A stretch of 64,000 bases of DNA from Rugalucina vietnamica (lineage: Eukaryota > Mollusca > Bivalvia > Lucinida > Lucinidae). The DNA is taken from the NCBI GenBank assembly GCA_964017185.1, contig OZ024878.1, positions 3,968,151 through 4,032,150 of the forward strand, read 5' to 3'. A program made the position numbers and the translations under genes. The notes under the pieces were generated by a model that had not been told where the DNA came from, did no database searches, and worked only from the letters and a program-made list of their open reading frames with translations. Shown here piece by piece: positions 45,063-57,000 of the stretch (positions are counted from its first letter, which is position 1; each line of letters opens with the position of its first letter).

Positions 45063-48000
45063 CTGAAATGGAAGATATGCATATGCTATACACTTTATTT
45101 TTAACTGCTAAAACTGTAATTTATGAGATAGACAATGAATTAAGCAATTCTGCTTTCTAAAAAAAAGGCTGTCTGGTGGGAGGAGCTCATACATTGGTTG
45201 CTTAATGAGAGGGGTTCAATGTTGCTGAAGCCACAGATACATATCACTGCAGAACAAAAAGCTTTTTAATGGTCAATAAAGGAAGGCTCTTTTCTTGGTC
45301 AATCTTTGCCCTTTGTCTGATGTTGTTTGATATATAGAACTTGTTTGGTTATAACTGAAGCTTCCAAGCTCTTTAATTAAGCATTGCAGAAAACGATGTC
45401 AACACAAAAATCCTTCTACATATTAAATTCTGAAGTTCTCACTCAAAAGGTAAAGGTATGTATACTAACCTTCCAAACTGCAGAGGAAAATGTTTTGATA
45501 TTCTACAGTAGAGTTTCTCTCCTGTTGGTAACTCTGTGTAGAAATATGGCACACCTACATCAACTATCTGGAATACACAGTTACTGTAGCAAAATAACTA
45601 AAATTTAGCAATCTTCTTGCAAATCTCTCATTTTCTAATTTCTCATTTTACGGTATTTTCTATTGAACCCATATCTGACGAATGGATTTTCCCATCATAT
45701 ATCAATTTGATGAGTCCACTTTCATTTTTAGGGGTGTTAGGAGTGATTTTTAAATTTTATTCAATTTTTCGATGAAAATTCTTTAAGCAAACAGAATAGG
45801 CCCAGATGGGACGCCGCGTTCTGCGGTATCACATCTGGGGCTATTCTGTTTGCCTATGTCCCACAAAAGGGACGCCAGGCTTATGTGAGTTAAGAATTAT
45901 TTTCACTAAACCCTACACCAGAAATAGATACATGTAGGTTCAAGGTTGCTTTATGCTTACCAGTAGAGCTGCTAACCCACTTTCCACCTTAGCGCTAGTT
46001 TATCAATTAGAAGCAGAGCCTTACCCAGAGCAACATGACTAACGTGTTACATGAAAAGTTAGGTGGCTCAGTGGCAGAGAGACTGAATCAAGAGGTCTTA
46101 GGTTTGAACCCCACAGACATAAAAGTTGTGTCCTTCAGCATACAAACTCCCCATACAATTGGTTAATACTCAGGAAGCAGTAGCTCTATCCAAATATGAC
46201 TGAAAATTATTACCTGAAAGTCAACCCACAAAACAAACAGACAAAAGATGTCCTACCTGTCTAATGTCGGAATGTTTGGGTATTTCATTCAGTTCTATAG
46301 ATTCACTCTCAGCACACTCCATAAACAGATCTTTGATTTCTTGAACACAATCAGCTGGTACAGGTACTACCTGGAAATATATGTGCCATGACGGGACAAA
46401 ACCAGTCTTGTGGGATTTCCAACAAGGTCGGATATAAACCTACCTGTGCACCCACAGAAAAGAGCTAAAAGACTGAAATCCCAGATTTAAGTAATAGAGC
46501 AATTTTACTATCTGTGTAATAAAAATAAAGGTGCTGATCAGCTCTGCAGTTACTGCACAGCTGATCTTTGCCTTTGTTTTCGCATATGCAAAAAGGTGGT
46601 TCTCTCATGACTCGGCGCATTATTTAGTACAGGTTAACCTTATTGTAAAGATATCTTTCATGCCCAGACAAGCAAACAACGTTATAACTGAATGTTTGGG
46701 ACTTAACATTTGTCCAAGTAACTCTGGCTAAAACATTTGCACTGTAGGGACAGAAAGCTGGTAATCCCGCCATTGTTTTCCTTGTAGTTTGCTATTTTTA
46801 CACTACAATGCCTATATAATACACAAGAACTCCGCGGAGGTCGATATCGTACCTGCATCGGGCAAAATAACTAAAAACATGAAATATAGGTCCAGGGCAC
46901 CAGGTTAAGGTGTATTCTGAAAGGGTATGTGAAGGACATTTACTATGCAAGCTTTCACACTCGCAGCAATCACTGATGCAGAAAAAAACAAACTTCGACA
47001 TAAATATATAACAAAGTCAATGGACCGTGAAATATAGGTCAAGGTCAGCAGGTCAAGGTGCATGCTTGAAGGGTATGTCAAGGACAGTTACTATGCAAGG
47101 TTTCACACTCGCAGCTATCTCTGATGCAGAGAAAACCAAACTTTGACGTAAAAATTTACAAAGTCAATGGACCGTGAAATATAGGTCAAGGTCAGCGGGT
47201 CAAATTGCGTGCTTGAAGGGTATGTCAAGGACAATTACTATGCAAGGTTTCACACTCGCAGCTATTACTGATGCAGAGAAAACCAAACTTCGACGTAAAA
47301 ATTAACAAAGTCAGTGGACCGTGAAATATAGGTCAAGGTCAGCGGGTCAAGGTGCGTGCTTGGGTATGTCAAGGACAATTACTATGCAAGGTTTCATGCT
47401 CTCAGCTATTACTGATGCAGCGAAGACCAAACTTCGACAAAAAAATTAACAAAGTCAATGGACCGTGAAATATAGGTCAAGGTCAGCAGGTCAAGGTGCA
47501 TGCTTGCAGGGTATGTCAAGGACAATTACTATGCAAGGTTTCAGACTCGCAGCTATCACTGATGTCGAGAAAACCAAACTTCGACATAAAAATTTTCAAA
47601 GTCAGTGGACCGTGAAATATAGGTCAAGGGTACTGGGTCAAGGTGCGTGCTTGAACGGTATGTCAAGGACAATTAATATGCAAGGTTTCAGACTCGCAGC
47701 TATCACTGATGTCGAGAAAACTGAACTTCGACGTAAATGTTGATGGACGAATGAACGAACGCACGCTATAAGCAGGTGCGATAGAAACCAGGTTTGAAAA
47801 GGTCCAAACCTGGTAAGACTCGGCTGGGGGTGGGGTTGTTTGATTACAAATGACTGCAGCATAATGTGTTTAACTACAATAGACTTCTAACAAATTAATC
47901 AATTGGGGGGGGGGGAGAGGTGGGGGGGGGGGGCTTGACATGGCCACATTACAGAGGTATAACAAGATTCAATCTTCTTACCTGTATTTGTAGGTGTTGT

Positions 48001-51000
48001 GTTTTGTAGTTCCTCTCAAAGAACACCACAGCCTTTCCCTGCTTCTTAAAACACTTCTTTAATGAGGATTTATATCTTGGCATTGTTAAAGGATAATAGT
48101 TGAGATTTGAATCTTTGTTGAGCTTAAAAGTTTACATCCCACCTTTATTACAGGCCATACTGAGTCCCATCTTTATTACAGGCCATACTGAGTCCCACCT
48201 TTATTACAGGCCATACTGAAACAGGACCTCAGTCCTAATCATAGTCAAAATTGGATACTGAAGTCTTATATTATTTGTAAGAATTTCATTTTCACGAATA
48301 TTTGTGAATTCTTAGCGGTGCAAGTTCAAAATTCTTGCTTACAAAGAATCTCTATATATTAAAGCCATAATGACTTCACGCACACTCGTTCGTTTCATGA
48401 CCTCATGTATGACTCAGAAATAGAAAATTCATGTTTTAAGTCATGTGAAAAATTCAGAATTTACAGTAAGTTCAGGCTTAGAATGTCTTTCTTGTAGAAT
48501 TCTCTGTGCTGTAGTGGTAACTTCACTCACTCACCGCATAAGTTTGATCCCACCAAGGCTCTCCGGTCTTTCCAAGCATTAGCTAAGCTGAGCCTCCTCA
48601 TGAGAAAACTAACATTCTGCATATGCGAAAACAAAGACGCAGATCAGCTTCACGGTAACCGCGAAGCTGATCAGCGCCTTTGTTTTCCCTACACGGATAG
48701 TACAGTTACTCTTCTACTTAAATCCAAAATTTCAAGCTTTTAGCTCTTTTCTGTGAGTGTTCAGGTCGGTTTGTGTCGGACCTGATCGGAAACCATATTG
48801 TTGGTTTTCCCACGAGGCGGCTCAAGCTTAAAAGATCATACCGAGACAGGACCTTGATTCTAGGTCTCGAAAGACTGGTATCACACCCACAACCTGCCGT
48901 TTTAAAAGGCTAGTGGCTTAGCCACTTTGTCATGGAAACTTGTCTATGAGAATGAGAAGGCTGATTTTTGTACACATTAAAGGATATATGAGGATATATG
49001 ACATGGATTAAAAGGATATGTGACATGGATTTGCCCATCATTATCATTCGGTGAGTCCACTTTCATTTTTAGGAGCATCAGGAGTGACATTCCATTTTTC
49101 ATTAAATTTCTTTTGCAAACAGCATTGCCACAGATGGGACGCCGCATTCTGCTCATATCTGGGGCTATACTGTTTGCCTATGTCCCATAAAAAAGATGCC
49201 AGGCTTGTATGAGTTAAAAGGATACTTCTCAATCTCTTCTATGACCTCCACGGGAGCTGTGACGCTAGACTGATAGTGCCCTATAGGTAATATGAGGACA
49301 TGGTCGTCTACCAATCCTCCTTTAGCCAGGGCGAGATAGGTCTGAAATATATGAATTTGTTAGTAGTGCGATTAGTGTCCCAGTCGACAATTTTTCAGTC
49401 ATGTTGGGATGGACACAGAACTGGAGCTGTGACCCTAGACTGATAGTGACCTATAGGTAATATGAGGACATGGTCATCCACCAATCCTCCTTTAGCCAGG
49501 GCGAGATAGGTCTGAAATATATGAATTTGTTAGTAGTGCGATTAGTGTCCCAGTCAACAATTTTTCAGTCATGTTGGGATGGACACAGAACTTGAGCCGT
49601 GACCCTAGACTGATAATGACCTATAGGTAATATGAGGACATGGTCATCTACCAAGCCTCCTTTAGCCAGGGCGAGATAGGTCTGAAATATATGAATTTGT
49701 TAGTAGTGCGATTAGTGTCCCAGTCGACAATTTTTCAGTCATGTTGGGATGGACACAGAACTGGAGCTGTGACCCTAGACTGATAGTGACCTATAGGTAA
49801 TATGAGGACATGGTCATCCACCAATCCTCCTTTAGCCAGGGCGAGATAGGTCTGAAATATATGAATTTGTTAGTAGTGCGATTAGTGTCCCAGTCGACAA
49901 TTTTTCAGTCATGTTGGGATGGACACAGAACTGGAGCCGTGACCCTAGACTGATAATGACCTATACAAGATACAAGATACAAGACTTTATTTGACCAATT
50001 TTGGGCCCAGCAAGGGCATACAAAGATGTTGTACAGAGAATAAGAGAGGAAATCCAAATCAAAGATGAGATAACACAAACTAAAAACAATCTAATATAAA
50101 ACAATGTATTAATCCAAGTGTTCATGCAGATACTGACCAAGTTTGTGAAGTATATCAGAGTTTTCATTAGTCAGAATCCAGAAAAACTTCTGGAAACTAT
50201 CCAGCTCCATAAAATTTCTGTTGGAGTCATTAATGATTTGAAAAAAGCTGTTTCTGAACGCATTAAACTTTGAGCATTCCATCAAAAAGTGCTGCTCATC
50301 TTCAATTGCACCTGTAGAACATTTGGTACACAGCCTTTCTGACCTATCCAGCTTGATATACCTCCCAGTCTCAATTTTAAGTCTATGAGCAGAAATTCTA
50401 AACCTTGTAATACTCCTACGGTAGCTGAAATTTCTTATCTCATTAATATACTTTTCACAACCAAAGTGAGTTTTAAGTTTACAGTATGTATCCAGCTTTC
50501 CAGAGCAATAATCTTGTCTAGTAGTGTACCACTCATTTAGAAATAGTTTATTAATTGTTTTCTTAAGGATATTTTTAAACTTAAATTTTGACTGAGAGCT
50601 AGATTCAAGCTTGATATCTAATATACTACACAACTGCTTTATGCTACTGTACCAAGAGCATGCCTTTTTATCTACATCCTTTGAACACTTTAGGGCATTG
50701 TATAACAAGGTGTCCGAAGGCATATTCTCAACCCTGTGCCAAAAAAGCAATACATTTTTCACAATATCTAAATAAAAGGGATGTCTCCCCAGTTCTGCAA
50801 ATACAGCAAAATTGGAGCTTTTCCTGTTTACCCCCAGTACAAGTTTACAAAATTTTGTATTCAGTTTATCTGGTTCAATATCTTTACATATTTTATCCAT
50901 AGATACATTATTTCTCAGTCTAGGGCTACTGGGATTTAATGCTCCCCAAATTTCAGAGCCATACAGCAGAATAGGCTTCACCGTGTGATCAAATACATGG

Positions 51001-54000
51001 ATACTGGTTTTGACTGATGGCTGAAAAGACAAAATATCTTTAACCAATTTAAAGTAAGCCTTTAGAGCCTTGTTATACAAATTTTTTCTTGCCAAGGAAA
51101 AGGAGCCAGAGGCAGAAAACTGAAGTCCCAGATATTTGTAGTCATGTACATTTTCAAGTTTAGTGTTTTCAAAGAAAAATTCATCTTTAGAAGTTGTGCC
51201 ACTTTTATTAAACACAATAACTTCTGATTTATTAATGTTTACTTGAAGGCACCAATCCGAACAAAATTTTTCCAACTTTTTCAGTTTTTCTTGAAGCCCT
51301 GTCTTGGAAGTTGACAGAATTACCACATCATCAGCATACATAAGACAATTGAGAGTTAAATCTCCTATATTTACTGGATCAATTGTTTCCTCAAGGTACT
51401 TATATACCTATAGGTATTATGAGGACATGGTTATCTACCAAGCCTCCTTTAGCCAGGGCGAGATAGGTCTGAAATGTAAAGCTTTGTTAGTACATGTATT
51501 GTGATTCAATGCCCCAGTCGATAATTTATCAGTAAAGTTGCAGAACTGCAGCTATGACACTAGACTGATATAGGTAATATGAAGACATGAGCATCAACCA
51601 ACACAAAGCATGAAACATCTGAAATATAAGGCTTTGCTAGTACATGTATTGTGGTTTAATCAACAATTTTTCGGTCCGTGGGGTCACAATTTGACCCGAA
51701 ATAAAGATCCATCTAACAGAACAACCATAAAACTTTTCTTGCAGTGTCTGAGACCTTAAGCCATCCAGGTTTTATTTTCATCAACTTAACCATGAACTAG
51801 AAAATGTGTTTATGAAACACTATGCCCCCAACTGGTAAGTTATTATTATTATTATTATTAAAGCCATGTTGAAATATTGGTACCGTCTTGAAAATCTTGA
51901 TCAACATTCCTTACTATATGATGCATTAGAATGTTCAAAAACTATCGAAGGGGGTAATAATTCGTGGTATAACTGTATTAAAAAATTTTCTGAGCTTCTT
52001 AATGTACCTCTTTCATGCTCTTCAACTATGAAACGGACCACATTCATCAAGAAATTGTCCAATGCACTTAAACAAAAATATTTAGAAGAATGGTACTCTT
52101 TAAGAAAACAATGCTCTGTCGGAAAACTAGATACATATACTAAAATTAAATGTAATTTTGGATTTGAGAAATATTTAAACTCAGAAAACTTTGCGCTTAG
52201 GAGAGACATCACTAGATTTCGAATTTCATCTCACAGATTAAACATTGAAATTGGTAGATATGCAAGAATTGATAGGGCAGATCGTCTTTGCACTAAATGT
52301 TCCCTTGGTGTTTTAGGTGATGAAATTCACTTTTTATTAGCATGTCTGACCTTTAATTGCGACAAAGAGCCTCTAATTAATCTTGCCAATGGGAAAAGTG
52401 GGAATTTTGCTGAAATGGACGACTTTACCAAATTTTTCTGGTTGTTAAATTGTGAAGATGTAACCATAATGCGCAAGCTGGCATATTTTGTTCATGTGAA
52501 TTTAGACAAATGATTACAAATGAACATCACCGTATTACTACCCCCTTTGCAAACAATTGCAATATTTTATTCATGTATTCACCATGCTGGCATTTTCCAC
52601 TGTTTCCAGCTTAATGTCGTTCATGTATTTCATTGGCAGGTGACATACACCTTTAAAGTTCATCGTGATATTTGCTTGTTTTTGCCTGATTGTTCAAGAC
52701 TTGAGTTGGGAAACCGTGGTTAGTGCAAGTGTGCTGGTACATTGCCTTGCCTTGATAAAGTTCTATGTTTTTTACCTATCTCAATCTTTTGTTATTAGCA
52801 GTCTGTCATTTGGAATTCTTTCCTTGATTATGATTTGTTCTTGCCATTATATGCCTTGTCTGTATATGCCCCATATGTGGGCCGAAAATTCGTAATAAAG
52901 ATCTTGTATCTTGTATCTTGGTAAGTCACTTTCAAGATGAAAAAATGGCCAAAAAATGACAAAGTTCAAATTGTAAAAAAAAGTGACAAAATTAATCTGA
53001 GGAGTATATCCCAACCACATGCATATCTTCAAAGCATGGTCACAATGTCTGCCAAGTTTCAAAAGTATCGGTATTAAATTGTAGGAGGAGTTGCGCACAC
53101 ATGGTACCCTCTATCCATTCACTAAAATGCCTGAAAAAATGACTAAGTTCAAATTGTGAAAAAAATGACAAAAAATAATCCGAGGATTACATCCAAACCA
53201 CATGCATATCTTCAGACCATGCCCATAACACATGTTAAGTTTTAAACGAATTGGCATGAAACTGTAGGAGGAGTTGCACACACAAGGTTACCACTGCCCA
53301 TTCATTTTCATTGTGAAAAAGCCCGAAAAATGGCTAAGTTCAAATTGCGAAAAAAGTGACAAAAATTAATCTGAGGATATCCAAACCACATGCATATCTT
53401 CAAAGCATGGTCACAACATCTGTAAAGTTTCAAGAGAATCGGAATGAAACTGTAGGAGGAGTTGCGCACACAAGGCAGTGGCGGATTAAGAGGGGGTTCG
53501 GGTGGTTCGCTTGAACCCCCCTCGAGAACCAAATTATTTCAATGTCATGGGGAAATTTATGGAAATTAAGTAAAATGTTGAAAACGAACCCCCCTCTTGA
53601 TGGATTTGAACCCCCCTTCCAGAGATCCTGGATCCGCCCCTGCAAGGTACCCACTATCTATTCACTTTATCAAGAATTAAAAAGGGAAATAACTCTCACA
53701 GAATGGGCCCCTAGCCCCTTGAATTTACCTGAAAGAAAAAATACGGGTCCTCTTAATTTTCATATACAAACTACATACCAAATTTCAAGATCCTAGCTCT
53801 AACGGTTCCTGACCGAGTGCTAAGTGTTACTCACGCATCACAGACAGACTCACTGCACTGGACTGGACGGACAGACCCAAACCAATATGCCCCCTCAACT
53901 TCTTCGAAGTTGGGGGCATAAAAACATTGCTATCACATCTACCATTTTGAAATTACAAATGTATATTTTTATGCGGTTGTGATGTGTGCATACAACAACA

Positions 54001-57000
54001 GAGTATCGTGATGTCCTGTACAAGCAATGTTAACCAGAAATGCGAAATTAAGGTCTAACAACCAGGACGGATAATTATTTCTGATCCCAACTTAAACTTT
54101 GGATTTCCTGATATTTTCTCATCAGGTGTGGAAGAAACTAAGATCAATACTCACATCTGAAAAACAAACATTATGCATATGCAAAAACAAAAGACGCAGA
54201 TCAGCTTCGCAGTAGCTGCGAAGCTGATCAGCGCCTTTGTTTTCGCTACACGGATAGTACAATTCCTTTACTTTCTAAATCCAAAATTTCCAGTCTCTAG
54301 TCATCTTCTGTGCTTGTAAAGCCCTGTTTGTGTCTGACCTGTTGGTTTTCCCACGAGGTGGCTCAAATAATTTTTAAAGAATTGAAAGCAACTACCTATA
54401 ATGCACATACTCACATCTGATCCTACACTGACTACAAGGTGTTTCTCAACTTGTGGACTGCCCAGACAAAACCAACATGGACCTGTTGGTACAGCTGTAA
54501 ATAAAATTTAACATCTTGAATATAGAAGTTGAATGGTACATACATCAAGATTTGATACTCATATTACACATCTGGTTACAAATACAAAGTAAATTAATAC
54601 TGTCTTCATGAGTACGACATCTAAAGCTTTTAGGTTTTTACTACACAAAATTGGCACGAAAATAACTATATCAGGGTACTTATTTTACACAATTTTAACA
54701 TTTACTCCCCAAAGTACTGGTTAATACCCAGGAAGCTGTGACATTAAATCTCAATTCAAACAAACAAACAAAGTAAGTTTAACTATCAGAGCCGTCAGAT
54801 GAAGATTCTAACTATAAAAAGCATTTCCAAAACAATATAAGAGCTGTTGCAGGACAGCGTGCTCGACTGCTTCTGACCTTTGTCAAACATAAGGCCAAAC
54901 CCGACCAGTAACCCAAAGCATTATGCTCATACATCTTTTTGCCATGATGCAAAAAGGCAAAATCACTGAACCGTGAAAGATAACTATAACTACCTAAGAT
55001 TTAAAGGTCTCACTCATATTGTGAAAGAAGTGTGTTCATATACCAACTGAGTGCCAAAACACAAGGCAAAATCACTGAACTGTGAAATAATTTCACAATG
55101 ACCTATAAGTATTTCAGGGTCAAAGGTCTAGTGATACTTACTCATAATGTGAAAGAAATATGATCATATACCCATTCAGTATTGAGATATAAAGCAAAAT
55201 CACTGAACCATGAAATAAGGTCATAGTGATCTATAAGTATGTTTGTGTTAAAGGTCTGGTCATACTCATTCATAACCAAAAAGAAGTATGACAAAATACC
55301 ATCTGAGTGTCGAGATATAAGGCAAAGTCACTGAACCATGAAATTAGGTCACAGTGACCCAGGAATACTTTACGGTCAAAGGTCTTGTCATACGCAAACA
55401 TATCGTGAAAGAAGTATGTTCATATTGAGGGCCGAGATATAAAGGGAAATCACTGAACCGTGAAATAAGGTCATATTGACCTAGGACTACTTTAGGGTCA
55501 AAGGTCTAGTCATACGCAAACATAGTGTGAAAGAAGTTTGTTCATAAACCACTGGAGTGCCGAGATATAAGGCAAAGTCAATGAACCGTGAAATTAGGTC
55601 ACAGTGACCTATAAGTATATTGGGGTCAAAGGTCTGGTCATACTCACTCATAATCTGAAAAAGGTATGAAAATATACTAATTGAGTGTCAAGCTATAAGG
55701 CAAAATCACTGAACCGTGAAATTAGGTCACAGTGACCTATAAGTATATTGGGGTCAAAGGTCTGGTCATACTCACTCATAATCTGAAAAAGGTATGAAAA
55801 TATACTAATTGAGTGTCAAGCTATAAGGCAAAATCACTGAACCGTGAAATTAGGTCACAGTGACCTATAAGTATATCGGGGTCAAAGGCTTGATCGTACT
55901 CACTCATAATCTGAAAGAAGTAAGAAAATATACTAATTGAGTGTCAAGATATAAGGCAAAATCACTGAACCATGGAAAGTAGGTCAACAGACCCTTACAG
56001 TCATGACACACATGTCAGTGTCACAAAGTCAAAAGATGAATGACCAACCATTTTCCTGAGTTATTTCTTTTAAGAAATAAAAAGAAAAAAAAAATCAGGG
56101 AGTTCTAGATTTTGACCTCTAGCCCCACCCCCCTGACGCCGACCCAGAGGTCCGATGTCATGGAACCTAAAGTGTATGAAGTATGAATGCTTTATGATAA
56201 GTTGTTGTCAAGATATGGACTCCTTGTAAAAGTTACACAGCAGTACATCTATTTTTTACAGTGTTCTAGTTTTTAACCTCTAGCCCCACCCCCCAGGCAT
56301 GGACCCAGAGATCCGATGCCATGAAATGAAACTCAACCCTACAGGGTACCTATGGTCCGAGTATGAAAGCCCTCTGATAAAAAGTTTTCAAGATATAGAC
56401 TTCTAGAATACTATATCACAGAAAAGCCATCATTATTAATGTTGTTCTAGATTTTAACCTCTAGCCCCACCCCCTGGCATGGACCCAGGGATCTGATGCC
56501 ATGGAATGAAAGCCAACCCTACAGGGTGTCATTGGCCCAAGTGTCAATGCTTTCTGATGAGTGGTTGTCAAGATATGGACTTCTAGAAAACTTTAACACA
56601 AGAATTGCCATTTTTAAAGGAGTTCTAGATTTTAACCTCCAGCCCCACCCCCTGGCCTGGACCCAGGGGACTGATGCCATGGAATAAAAGCTAACCCTAC
56701 ATGGTATCTATGGTCCAAGTATGAATGCTTTCTGATGAGTGGTTGTCAAGATATGGACTTCTAGAAAACTTTAACGCAAGAGTGACGCGCACGGGAACGC
56801 GCACGCGCACCGGAACGGGAACGTGGACGACCGGGGTGACTGCAATAGCTCTATGCACTTCGTGCAGTCGAGCTAAAAATTCTTTAAAAAGATATATCAT
56901 TACCATGGCCTAGAATATATTCTTTGAAATACCCCTAAAACCAGATCATGGAAACATTACCTAAATTAAAACTATATCATGAAAAATCATAACTTTACAC

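Larger units (their letters stand above)
51821..53923 (-). mobile_element. H8: tandem-core element, invaded by a LINE and a MITE
   Basis: Head at the right: ATGCCCCCAACTTCGAAGAA hairpin followed by GGGTCTGTCCGTCCAGTCC on the - strand. Core units of ~190 bp (GTAGGAGGAGTTGCGCACAC, CCACATGCATATCTTCA). The left end is ATGCCCCCAACTGG. The LINE at 51841-52919 and the MITE at 53476-53642 are later insertions. Confidence 0.78.

Noticed and set aside
47465-47743. 92-codon frame with an internal repeat (GQGAC, GMSRTI twice)
   Set aside because: It is the translation of the H7 tandem units, with no coding signature.
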